64,000 nt of DNA from Chryseobacterium sp. JJR-5R (GTDB lineage Bacteria; Bacteroidota; Bacteroidia; Flavobacteriales; Weeksellaceae), in NCBI RefSeq assembly GCF_034047335.1, contig NZ_CP139137.1, positions 2,294,001-2,358,000 on the forward strand, given 5' to 3'. A program made the position numbers and the translations under genes. Below, piece after piece: positions 24,266 through 31,830 of this stretch. The notes below the pieces were generated by a model. That model saw only the letters and a program-made list of their open reading frames with translations, was not told the DNA's origin and did no database searches. The first letter of the stretch is position 1, and each line of letters opens with the position of its first letter.

Positions 24266-26659
24266 ATGAAAAGAAGAATCAAACACGTTACCGTTCTTGG
24301 TTCAGGAATTATGGGAAGCGGTATTGCGGCGCACTTTGCCAACATTGGTGTGGAAGTTTCGCTGCTGGACATCGTTCCGTTTGAACTGTCTGAAGCAGAA
24401 CAGAAAAAAGGTTTGACCAAAGAAGACAGAGCCGTTCGTAACAGAATTGCTTCGGAAAACTTTGAAAAACTGAAGAAGGCAAGTCCGGCACTGCTCTATT
24501 CCCCGAAATTTGCGGAGAGGATCAGTGTTGGAAATTTTGATGACGATTTACAGAAAATTAAAAATACGGACTGGATTATTGAAGTGGTGGTTGAAAAACT
24601 GGACATCAAAAAATCAGTATATGAGAAAATTGAAAAGTTCAGAAAACCGGGAACGCTGATTTCTTCAAATACTTCAGGCATCCCTATCCACCTTTTAACT
24701 GAAGGAAGAAGCGATGATTTCAAACATTATTTTGCAGGAACTCACTTCTTTAACCCTGTACGGTACCTTCCTTTGTTAGAAATTATTCCTACCCAGGATA
24801 CTGCCCCGGAAGTCATTGATTTCTATATGCATTACGGCGCCAAGTTCTTGGGAAAAACGACCGTTTTAGCAAAAGATACCCCGGCTTTTATTGCCAACAG
24901 GATCGGGGTATTCTCCATGATGGACCTTCTTCACAATGTTCAGAAGTTGGGTCTTAACGTTTCCGATGTTGATAAATTAACCGGTCCGGTAATCGGACGA
25001 CCGAAGTCGGCAACCTTCAGAACAGCTGATGTGGTAGGGCTTGATACTTTGGTGATGGTGGCAAACGGTGTCAGCCAGAGCGGTTTTGAGGCCAATGATT
25101 TCAATAATGTCTTCTCCCTGCCGGATTACATCCGGAAAATGGTTGATAACAAATGGTTAGGTTCAAAAACACAACAGGGATTCTATAAGAAAGTAAAAAA
25201 TGCTGAAGGAAAATCCGAAATCCACGGATTGAACCTTGATACGCTGGAATATGAGCTTCAGGGAAAATCTTCATTCCCGACCTTGGAACTTACCAAAACA
25301 ATCGACAAGCCGATTGACCGTTTTAAAGTCCTGATCGGAGGAAAAGACAAGGCCGGAGAGCTGTACAGAAAGTCTTTGGGGGCGCTGTTCGCTTACGTTT
25401 CACATAAAGTTCCGGAAATTTCCGACGAGGTTTACAAAATAGATGATGCCATGAAAGCCGGCTTCGGCTGGGAAAACGGGCCTTTTGAAATATGGGATGC
25501 CGTAGGGATCAGGAAAGGGATTGAACTGGCTGAAGATGCAGGTTACGAAGTTTCCGGCTGGGTTAATACCATCGAGTCTTTTTATAAAGTCAATGAAGAA
25601 GGGCAAAGTATTTACGTTGATAAAAATTCAGGGGAATACAGCAAAATCCCGGGACAGGATTCATTTATCATCCTGGATAATATCAGAAAAAACAAGACCC
25701 TCTGGAACAATTCCGGTGCTGCCATCGAAGATCTGGGTGATGGCATCATCAATTTTGAAATCCGCTCTAAAATGAATTCTCTCGGTGGCGAAGTGCTGGA
25801 CGGATTAAACCGGGCCATTGACCTGGCTGAAAAAGAATATGACGGACTGGTCATCGGAAACCAGGGTACCAACTTCTCCGTAGGCGCAAACCTGGCCATG
25901 ATCTTAATGATGGCCATCGAACAGGACTGGGACGATCTGAATATGGCCATTGCCTATTTCCAGAAATCCATGATGCGGGTGCGATACTCCTCTATTCCTG
26001 TAGTCGTGGCTCCTCACGGGATGACGCTGGGCGGCGGCTGTGAAATGACCATGCATGCAGACCGGGTGGTTGCCGCAGCAGAAACCTATATCGGATTGGT
26101 AGAAACCGGAGTCGGTGTAATTCCCGGCGGTGGCGGAACCAAAGAACTGACGCTAAGGACATCAAGGGAATTCCATAACGACGATGTTAAGAACAACAGG
26201 CTGCGTGAAGCATTCATGAATATTGCGATGGGTAAAGTGGCCACATCTGCCTATGAAGCCTACGATATGGGAATCCTTGAAAAGGGGAAAGACATTGTTG
26301 CGGTTGACAAGCGATCACAGGTCATGACGGCAAAAATGCTTGCTAAAAGCCTTGCTGAACACGGATATACCCAGCCTGTCGAACAGAAAGTAAAAGTTCT
26401 GGGCAAAGATGCACTGGGGATGTTCTATGTAGGAACCGATCAAATGTTAACCGGAAAATATATTTCTGAGCACGACAAAAAAATTGCAGATAAACTGGCC
26501 AACGTTATGGTCGGCGGAAATCTTTCCGAACCTACCGTTGTCACTGAACAGTATCTGTTGAACCTTGAAAGGGAAACGTTCTTGCAGCTTTGCGGGGAAC
26601 GGAAAACACTGGAAAGGATTCAGTATATGTTACAGAATGGGAAACCGCTGAGGAATTAA
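24266..26659 (+). CDS. Bifunctional 3-hydroxyacyl-CoA dehydrogenase / enoyl-CoA hydratase
   Basis: 797 residues. The N-terminal half is 3-hydroxyacyl-CoA dehydrogenase (NAD motif VLGSGIMGSGIAA at residues 10-22; THFFNPVRYLPLLEI near 158; second dehydrogenase C-domain near 380-430). The C-terminal third is a crotonase domain (GTNFSVGANLAMI, then GMTLGGGCEMTMHADRVVA and GLVETGVGVIPGGGGTKEL). It performs the hydration and NAD-dependent oxidation steps of fatty acid beta-oxidation. The domain order is dehydrogenase then hydratase, the reverse of E. coli FadB. It is followed by an RAYT insertion, then the thiolase gene. Confidence 0.93.
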   Translation: MKRRIKHVTVLGSGIMGSGIAAHFANIGVEVSLLDIVPFELSEAEQKKGLTKEDRAVRNRIASENFEKLKKASPALLYSPKFAERISVGNFDDDLQKIKNTDWIIEVVVEKLDIKKSVYEKIEKFRKPGTLISSNTSGIPIHLLTEGRSDDFKHYFAGTHFFNPVRYLPLLEIIPTQDTAPEVIDFYMHYGAKFLGKTTVLAKDTPAFIANRIGVFSMMDLLHNVQKLGLNVSDVDKLTGPVIGRPKSATFRTADVVGLDTLVMVANGVSQSGFEANDFNNVFSLPDYIRKMVDNKWLGSKTQQGFYKKVKNAEGKSEIHGLNLDTLEYELQGKSSFPTLELTKTIDKPIDRFKVLIGGKDKAGELYRKSLGALFAYVSHKVPEISDEVYKIDDAMKAGFGWENGPFEIWDAVGIRKGIELAEDAGYEVSGWVNTIESFYKVNEEGQSIYVDKNSGEYSKIPGQDSFIILDNIRKNKTLWNNSGAAIEDLGDGIINFEIRSKMNSLGGEVLDGLNRAIDLAEKEYDGLVIGNQGTNFSVGANLAMILMMAIEQDWDDLNMAIAYFQKSMMRVRYSSIPVVVAPHGMTLGGGCEMTMHADRVVAAAETYIGLVETGVGVIPGGGGTKELTLRTSREFHNDDVKNNRLREAFMNIAMGKVATSAYEAYDMGILEKGKDIVAVDKRSQVMTAKMLAKSLAEHGYTQPVEQKVKVLGKDALGMFYVGTDQMLTGKYISEHDKKIADKLANVMVGGNLSEPTVVTEQYLLNLERETFLQLCGERKTLERIQYMLQNGKPLRN

Positions 26660-26666
26660 AAATAAA

Positions 26667-26693
26667 CTCCGTAGGAGCGAACTATTAATAGTT
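26667..26693 (+). repeat. REP-like palindromic unit L1 left of the RAYT gene
   Basis: Hairpin CTCC-GTA-GGAG (26667-26677) followed by CGAACTATTAATAG, which itself contains the palindrome AACTATTAATAGTT. It shares its plan with the unit at 26719 and, in inverted orientation, with units at 27211-27228 and 27255-27278. Confidence 0.7.
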
Positions 26694-26718
26694 AAGAATA
26701 ATTTACAGATTTTAAACC

Positions 26719-26742
26719 GCCTCGTAGAGGCGACCTGTTAAT
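26719..26742 (+). repeat. REP-like palindromic unit L2 left of the RAYT gene
   Basis: Hairpin GCCTC-GTA-GAGGC (26719-26731) followed by GACCTGTTAAT, the same hairpin-plus-tail plan and orientation as L1. It ends only a few bases before the transposase ATG. Confidence 0.7.
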
Positions 26743-26745
26743 TTT

Positions 26746-27258
26746 ATGGCAAATACGTACACAAAAATTTGTATTCAAATTGTTTTCGCTGTTAAAGGCA
26801 GACAAAATCTGATTCCAAAAGAAAACAGAGAAGAATTGCATAAATTTATTACAGGTATTGTTTCCCATAGAAACCAAAAATTGTTTGCAGTGTTTGCCAT
26901 GCCAGATCACATACATATTCTTGTAAGTATGAGCCCGACAGTTTCAATTTCAGATTTGGTAAGAGATATTAAAGCAGGTTCATCCAAATTCATCAATGAA
27001 AAGAAATGGATAAACCGGAAATTCAACTGGCAGGAAGGTTATGGAGCATTCTCTTATTCTAAAAGCAGCGTGGATTCAGTTGTTAATTATATTTTGAATC
27101 AGGAACAGCATCATAAAAATAAAACTTTTAAAAGTGAATACCTGGATCTTTTAGAAAAATTTGAAATTGAATACAGTCCGGAATATTTATTTGAATGGAT
27201 TGAAGATGAACAGGCCGCTCCTACGGAGCTCTATAAATTGCAAAACAAAAATCTATGA
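26746..27258 (+). CDS. REP-associated tyrosine transposase (RAYT, Y1/HUH family)
   Basis: 170 residues with the IS200-like Y1 fold: the metal-binding HUH motif PDHIHILVS (His55 and His57) and the nucleophile region NYILNQEQHHK with Tyr115 as the likely catalytic residue. RAYT proteins cut and rejoin single-stranded DNA at REP palindromes. Two REP-like hairpins precede it and two inverted ones follow it; one of these codes for the last residues of the protein (AAPTELYK), so its C-terminus is partly REP-derived. It sits between the fadB-type and thiolase genes without breaking either frame. The gene looks intact; whether it is active is unknown. Confidence 0.85.
   Translation: MANTYTKICIQIVFAVKGRQNLIPKENREELHKFITGIVSHRNQKLFAVFAMPDHIHILVSMSPTVSISDLVRDIKAGSSKFINEKKWINRKFNWQEGYGAFSYSKSSVDSVVNYILNQEQHHKNKTFKSEYLDLLEKFEIEYSPEYLFEWIEDEQAAPTELYKLQNKNL
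27206..27228 (-). repeat. REP-like unit R1, inverted, inside the 3' end of the RAYT gene
   Basis: On the minus strand it reads CTCCGTAGGAGC followed by GGCCTGTTCATC. The first 12 bases are identical to the start of L1 in inverted orientation, and the tail matches that of L2. It forms the terminal codons of the transposase. Confidence 0.65.
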
Positions 27259-27278
27259 ACAGTTTACCTCTATGAGGC
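27255..27278 (-). repeat. REP-like unit R2, inverted, right of the RAYT gene
   Basis: On the minus strand: GCCTCATAGAGG followed by TAAACTGTTCAT, the same plan as L2 (GCCTCGTAGAGGC, then GACCTGTTAAT) in inverted orientation. It marks the right edge of the RAYT element. Confidence 0.6.
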
Positions 27279-27375
27279 AGAAAATGCTCAAAATATGATA
27301 ATTAAATTAAAGCAAATTTATTCTAAATAACGTACACTGTACTTTTTACATTGTACATAATACATTTTACATAAA

Positions 27376-28554
27376 ATGAAAACAGCATATATAGTAAAGG
27401 GGTTCAGAACGGCCGTTGGAAAAGCGCCAAAGGGAAGTCTGAGATTTACAAGACCCGACGTTATGGCAGCTACTGTAATTGAAAAATTAATGGCTGAGCT
27501 GCCGCAATTGGATAAAAACAGGATTGACGACCTTATTGTAGGAAACGCAATGCCTGAAGCCGAACAGGGATTAAACGTAGCCCGTTTGATTTCTTTAATG
27601 GGATTAAATACCGATAAAGTCCCAGGAGTGACAGTCAACCGGTACTGTGCATCAGGAAGTGAAGCGATTGCCATTGCTTCGGCAAAAATCCAGGCCGGCA
27701 TGGCCGACTGTATTATTGCGGGCGGAACGGAATCCATGTCATACATTCCGATGGGCGGTTACAAGCCGGTTCCCGAAACGGATATTGCCAAAACCAATCC
27801 TGATTATTATTGGGGAATGGGTTATACGGCCGAAGAAGTGGCCAAGCAGTATAAAATTTCCCGGGAAGAACAGGACCAGTTTGCTTTTGAATCCCACAGG
27901 AAAGCCTTAAGGGCGAATCAGGAAGGACGGTTTGCGGACCAGATTGTCCCGATTCCCGTAGAATATAATTTTCTGGATGAAAACCAGAAAATGCAGACTA
28001 AGAAATTCGATTTTTCAGTGGACGAAGGCCCCAGGGCCGATACGTCTCTCGAAGGTCTGGCTAAATTAAAACCGGTTTTCGCAAATGGAGGAAGCGTAAC
28101 GGCAGGAAACTCTTCGCAGATGAGCGACGGTGCCGCTTTCGTAATGGTCATGAGCGAAGAAATGGTGAAAGAATTAGGATTGGAACCTGAAGCCCGACTG
28201 GTAGCCTATGCCGCTGCCGGGCTGGAACCCAGAATTATGGGGATGGGACCATTATACGCCATTCCGAAGGCACTGAAACAGGCCGGTTTGGAACTTAAAG
28301 ACATTGAGCTGATCGAAATGAATGAAGCATTTGCCTCTCAGTCCGTAGCCATCGTAAAAGAACTGGATATCAACCAAGACATCCTGAATGTCAATGGCGG
28401 CGCGATTGCTTTAGGCCACCCGCTGGGATGTACCGGAACCAAATTAACCGTTCAGCTGCTTGATGAAATGAAAAAACGCGGCAACAAATACGGCATGGTG
28501 ACCATGTGCGTAGGAACCGGACAGGGCGCAGCGAGTATTTTTGAACTTTTATAG
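27376..28554 (+). CDS. fadA: Acetyl-CoA C-acyltransferase (thiolase)
   Basis: 392 residues, the standard thiolase length. It cleaves 3-ketoacyl-CoA with CoA in the last beta-oxidation step. Acyl-accepting Cys91 lies in [11 protein letters not shown], the catalytic His348 in GHPLGCTG and the second Cys378 in MCVGTGQG. It is preceded by the RAYT element and a TACATTNTACAT-rich stretch (27330-27375), and followed by a four-helix-bundle insertion, so the three fad enzymes remain in one direction but are spaced apart by mobile DNA. Confidence 0.94.
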   Translation: MKTAYIVKGFRTAVGKAPKGSLRFTRPDVMAATVIEKLMAELPQLDKNRIDDLIVGNAMPEAEQGLNVARLISLMGLNTDKVPGVTVNRYCASGSEAIAIASAKIQAGMADCIIAGGTESMSYIPMGGYKPVPETDIAKTNPDYYWGMGYTAEEVAKQYKISREEQDQFAFESHRKALRANQEGRFADQIVPIPVEYNFLDENQKMQTKKFDFSVDEGPRADTSLEGLAKLKPVFANGGSVTAGNSSQMSDGAAFVMVMSEEMVKELGLEPEARLVAYAAAGLEPRIMGMGPLYAIPKALKQAGLELKDIELIEMNEAFASQSVAIVKELDINQDILNVNGGAIALGHPLGCTGTKLTVQLLDEMKKRGNKYGMVTMCVGTGQGAASIFELL

Positions 28555-28560
28555 ATCGTT

Positions 28561-28604
28561 AGATAATAGATTATGAGATAATAGACTGATAGATAATAGA
28601 ATAT
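28561..28604 (+). repeat. Left inverted repeat of the four-helix-bundle element
   Basis: An A/T-rich 44-base stretch built of AGATAATAGA-type units. Read against the reverse complement of 28985-29027 it aligns over its length, with both starting AGATAAT and both containing GATAGATAATAGA near the inner end. Confidence 0.6.
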
Positions 28605-28617
28605 AAGCGTATTGAAG

Positions 28618-28983
28618 ATGAGTAATTTTAAAAGGCATAATTTTAAAAGACTTAAAATTTGGCAAATGGCATTGGATCTATCAAAAAGCACTTTGGATTT
28701 GACTGATACTTTTCCGGCTTATGAAAAATATGGTTTGAAAAGCCAGATGGACAGATGCGCAATTTCTATTCCTTCAAATGTAGCTGAAGGCTCAAGCAGG
28801 ACCAATAAGTCTTTCAGTCACTTTTTAGATATTTCTCTAGGATCTTCATTTGAACTTCAAACACAGATTTTATTGGCAAATCACAGAAAATATGTATCTG
28901 ATGAAAAAAGTGAAATCTTTGAAGCCAAAATAGAAGAATTTCAAAAAGCAACGATGGTATTTCAAAATACATTAAACCCTTAA
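28618..28983 (+). CDS. Four helix bundle protein (23S rRNA intervening-sequence type)
   Basis: 121 residues, all helical. FKRLKIWQMALDLSKSTLDL at the start, then KYGLKSQMDRCAISIPSNVAEGSSR, the recognisable signature of the S23/IVS four-helix-bundle family also related to Avd proteins. Members are found in 23S rRNA intervening sequences and as dispersed stand-alone genes; the function is not known. Here no rRNA or reverse transcriptase is near. It is bounded on both sides by imperfect inverted repeats (28561-28604 and 28985-29027), and its stop codon abuts the right one. Start ATG 28618; an in-frame TTG lies two codons upstream. Confidence 0.82.
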   Translation: MSNFKRHNFKRLKIWQMALDLSKSTLDLTDTFPAYEKYGLKSQMDRCAISIPSNVAEGSSRTNKSFSHFLDISLGSSFELQTQILLANHRKYVSDEKSEIFEAKIEEFQKATMVFQNTLNP

Positions 28984-28984
28984 C

Positions 28985-29027
28985 ATAATCTATTATCTAT
29001 CCGTCTATATTTATTTATCAATTATCT
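28985..29027 (-). repeat. Right inverted repeat of the four-helix-bundle element
   Basis: The reverse complement of this stretch begins AGATAATTGATAAATAAATA and continues into GATAGATAATAGATTAT, similar to the left repeat at 28561-28604. The pair bounds a unit of about 467 bp. Confidence 0.6.
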
Positions 29028-29061
29028 AAAACATCTTCACAGTAACTTAAAAAATAAAACA

Positions 29062-30831
29062 ATGAACAACATACTAAAAGGAGGAGAATTCCTGATCAAG
29101 GAAATTCCTGCAAACGACATCTTTACGTTAGAAGAACTTTCAGAAGAACAGAAAATGCTCCGGGATTCCGCAAAAGAATTTATAGACCGGGAAGTAATCC
29201 CTCAGAATGTGAGGTTTGAGAAGAAAGATTATGCCCTGACAGAAGAAAAAATGCGTAAGCTGGGCGAAATGGGCCTTCTCGGTGTAGCAGTTCCGGAAGA
29301 ATACGGCGGCCTGGGAATGGGCTTTGTGAATACGATGCTCGCCTGCGATTACTGCTCCGGGGCAAACGGTTCACTGGCAACGGCTTATGGCGCGCACACC
29401 GGAATCGGTACCCTTCCGATCCTGTTGTACGGAACTGAAGAGCAAAAGCAGAAATACCTTCCGGATCTGGCTACAGGTACAAAATTCGGAGCTTACTGCC
29501 TAACGGAGCCGGACGCAGGTTCTGATGCCAATTCAGGAAAAACGAGGGCCAAGCTTTCCGAAGACGGGAAACATTATATCATCAACGGACAGAAAATGTG
29601 GATTTCCAATGCCGGTTTTGCAGAGATTTTCATCGTCTTCGCTAAAATTGAAGATGATAAAAACATCACAGGGTTTATCGTGGAGAAAGAAGGTACCGAA
29701 GGATTAAGTTTCGGTGAAGAGGAACATAAGCTGGGAATCCGTTCATCTTCAACAAGACAGGTATTCTTTACGGATATGAAAGTGCCCGTTGAAAACCTTC
29801 TGGGGGAAAGAAACAACGGTTTCAAGATCGCCCTGAATGCTTTGAATGTAGGAAGAATCAAACTGGCAGCGGCCAACCTGGACGGACAGAGAAGGATTCT
29901 GAACCATTCCCTTCAATATTCCAACGAGAGAAAACAGTTTGGCGTTTCGATCTCAACATTCGGAGCCATCAGAAAAAAGCTGGCGGAAATGGCTACCGGG
30001 ATTTTCGTTTCCGAAGCCGGTTCCTACAGAGCGGCAAAGAATGTGGAAGATAAAATCAATGAACTGGTTGAAGGCGGCATGAACCACCAGCAGGCTGAAT
30101 TAAAAGGCGTGGAAGAGTTTGCCGTAGAAGCTTCGATCCTGAAAGTATTCGTTTCAGATTTAACACAGCATACTGCTGATGAAGGGATACAGGTATACGG
30201 CGGAATGGGATTCTCTGAAGAAACCCCGATGGAAGCAGCATGGAGGGATTCAAGGATCGGAAGGATCTATGAAGGAACCAACGAAATCAACCGTCTTTTA
30301 TCCGTTGGCATGCTGATTAAAAGAGCAATGAAGGGTGAACTTGATCTGTTGTCACCGGCAATGGCGATTTCAAAAGAATTGATGGGCATCCCGTCATTTG
30401 AAGTTCCAGACTATTCTGAATTCATGAGCGAAGAAAAAGCAATCATTGCCAACCTTAAAAAGGTATTTTTAATGGTTTCCGGTGCTGCACTTCAGAAATA
30501 CATGATGGATATTGAGAAGCAGCAGCATCTGTTACTGAATGCATCAGAAATCCTTAACCAGATCTACATGGCGGAATCTGCAGTTTTAAGAGCTGAAAAA
30601 CATTTTTCCGCAGATTCTGTTGAAGCGTTGATGGCTCAGCTTAACCTTTATAAAGCCGTGGAAAAAATTATTACATCCGCAAAAGAAGGAATCGTTTCTT
30701 TCGCAGAAGGCGACGAACAGAGAATGATGCTTTCCGGATTAAGAAGGTTTACAAAATATACCAATACACCGAATGTAGTGGCACTGACAGAAAAAATAGC
30801 TGCCCATTATATCAGTAAAGGAGCATATTAG
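29062..30831 (+). CDS. Acyl-CoA dehydrogenase
   Basis: 589 residues, longer than the usual 380-residue enzymes because of a C-terminal extension of about 170 residues, as in the very-long-chain type. It oxidises acyl-CoA to trans-2-enoyl-CoA with FAD. Landmarks: CLTEPDAGSDANSGKT near residue 148, KMWISNAGFAEIFIVFAK near 177, RKQFGVSISTFG near 292, GGMGFSEETPMEAAWRDSRIGRIYEGTNEI near 380. It completes the MarR-controlled beta-oxidation set; an electron-transfer flavoprotein is not in this window. A strong terminator follows. Confidence 0.93.
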   Translation: MNNILKGGEFLIKEIPANDIFTLEELSEEQKMLRDSAKEFIDREVIPQNVRFEKKDYALTEEKMRKLGEMGLLGVAVPEEYGGLGMGFVNTMLACDYCSGANGSLATAYGAHTGIGTLPILLYGTEEQKQKYLPDLATGTKFGAYCLTEPDAGSDANSGKTRAKLSEDGKHYIINGQKMWISNAGFAEIFIVFAKIEDDKNITGFIVEKEGTEGLSFGEEEHKLGIRSSSTRQVFFTDMKVPVENLLGERNNGFKIALNALNVGRIKLAAANLDGQRRILNHSLQYSNERKQFGVSISTFGAIRKKLAEMATGIFVSEAGSYRAAKNVEDKINELVEGGMNHQQAELKGVEEFAVEASILKVFVSDLTQHTADEGIQVYGGMGFSEETPMEAAWRDSRIGRIYEGTNEINRLLSVGMLIKRAMKGELDLLSPAMAISKELMGIPSFEVPDYSEFMSEEKAIIANLKKVFLMVSGAALQKYMMDIEKQQHLLLNASEILNQIYMAESAVLRAEKHFSADSVEALMAQLNLYKAVEKIITSAKEGIVSFAEGDEQRMMLSGLRRFTKYTNTPNVVALTEKIAAHYISKGAY

Positions 30832-30861
30832 TCTTTTATATATCAATTTGATTTCTTAATC

Positions 30862-30890
30862 AAGCGCCCCATGATCTGGGGCGCTTTTTA
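30862..30890 (+). terminator. Rho-independent terminator of the fad operon
   Basis: Stem AAGCGCCCC (30862-30870) / GGGGCGCTT (30878-30886) with a 7-base loop and a T tract. Confidence 0.9.
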
Positions 30891-30982
30891 TTTATATGTA
30901 ATTTTTTCCGGAAAGTAAAAATGAAGAGAGGTAATAAAACCGTTTTAAAAATTATTTTTATTTTTATCAAAAATTACCACCT

Positions 30983-31255
30983 ATGAAAATTGTATTATTT
31001 ACCCTTCTTTTTATTTCAGTTTCATTCTCGGCACAGAGAAAAAAGTTAATGTTTAAAACGGATACGGTAGGGATGAAAAAACCGGATCCAGGCAAACCTG
31101 CAGGCTCTCAGAAAGATGTTTATAAAATGCCCAACGCAAAGCCTGCCCATGATTCCGTATATTCCGGCATGAAGGATAAAAGAATTGACACGACGGACTA
31201 TAAAATACTTAACGGAATAACTCCTGATCCTAAAAACAGTTCCAGACTAAAATAA
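30983..31255 (+). CDS. Small secreted protein of unknown function
   Basis: 90 residues. The signal peptide (FTLLFISVSFSA, then Q) is clear; the rest is basic and rich in Lys, Pro and Asp (KTDTVGMKKPDPGKPAGSQKD), probably disordered. No family is recognised. A short hairpin GCCTC/GAGGC at 31329-31345 with T-rich sequence after it may terminate its transcript. Confidence 0.55.
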   Translation: MKIVLFTLLFISVSFSAQRKKLMFKTDTVGMKKPDPGKPAGSQKDVYKMPNAKPAHDSVYSGMKDKRIDTTDYKILNGITPDPKNSSRLK

Positions 31256-31328
31256 TCATTCTTTAGACTGACTTACGACTGAACATCCTGTCTTTAGAGA
31301 TATTTATTAAAAATAATCTTAAAATATA

Positions 31329-31358
31329 GCCTCCGGATTTGAGGCATTTTTTATTTTT
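31329..31358 (+). terminator. Weak hairpin terminator
   Basis: GCCTC (31329-31333) and GAGGC (31341-31345) with a 7-base loop, followed by a T-rich stretch that also contains the next -7 box. Confidence 0.5.
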
Positions 31359-31359
31359 G
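31352..31359 (+). promoter_or_regulatory. -7 box of the HD hydrolase gene (TATTTTTG)
   Basis: TATTTTTG matches TAnnTTTG and ends 16 bases before ATG 31376, overlapping the T tract of the upstream terminator. Confidence 0.5.
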
Positions 31360-31375
31360 CACTTTATAAGTTATA

Positions 31376-31822
31376 ATGACAAAAGAAGAACTACTGCACC
31401 GGGCTATAAAGATTGCTGATAAAGCACACAAAGGGCAGACGGATAAATACCATGCTCCTTATATAGCTCATGTCATGCGCGTTATGGAGTACGGCAAAAC
31501 CATGGATGAGAAGATTGTAGGCGTTTTGCATGACGTTGTGGAAGACCACCCGGCAGAATTCAGTCTGGATTATTTAAGGGATGAAGGATTTCCGGAATAC
31601 ATCATTTTTGCAATCAGCTGTCTCACGAAGTTTGATCCTGAAGAAGAATACGATGATTTTGTAAAAAGAACCGAACGTTCCCCTCTTGCTGTGGCCGTAA
31701 AATTAAATGACCTCCGTGATAATATGGATTTGAGAAGGGTAAACCGCGAGCTAAGCCAGAAAGACATCAAAAGATTCAATAAATACCTGAAAGCTTACCA
31801 TTACCTGACAGATAAATATTAA
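31376..31822 (+). CDS. Stand-alone HD-domain hydrolase (SpoT-type, small alarmone hydrolase-like)
   Basis: 148 residues. It has the HD superfamily layout of the RelA/SpoT hydrolase domain: AHKGQTDKYHAPYIAHVMRVMEYG with the first His, VLHDVVEDHPAEF with the HD pair near residue 50, and VKLNDLRDNMDLR with the last Asp near 108. RelA/SpoT HD domains remove the 3'-pyrophosphate from (p)ppGpp. There is no synthetase, TGS or ACT domain here, so it would be a small alarmone hydrolase or a related nucleotide phosphohydrolase. The M48 protease gene starts eight bases after its stop. Confidence 0.75.
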   Translation: MTKEELLHRAIKIADKAHKGQTDKYHAPYIAHVMRVMEYGKTMDEKIVGVLHDVVEDHPAEFSLDYLRDEGFPEYIIFAISCLTKFDPEEEYDDFVKRTERSPLAVAVKLNDLRDNMDLRRVNRELSQKDIKRFNKYLKAYHYLTDKY

Positions 31823-31830
31823 AAAACCAC

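Noticed and set aside
28618..28983. Four-helix-bundle gene as part of an rRNA intervening sequence or a diversity-generating retroelement
   Set aside because: No 23S rRNA, reverse transcriptase or variable-repeat pair is in the window; it is a stand-alone copy.
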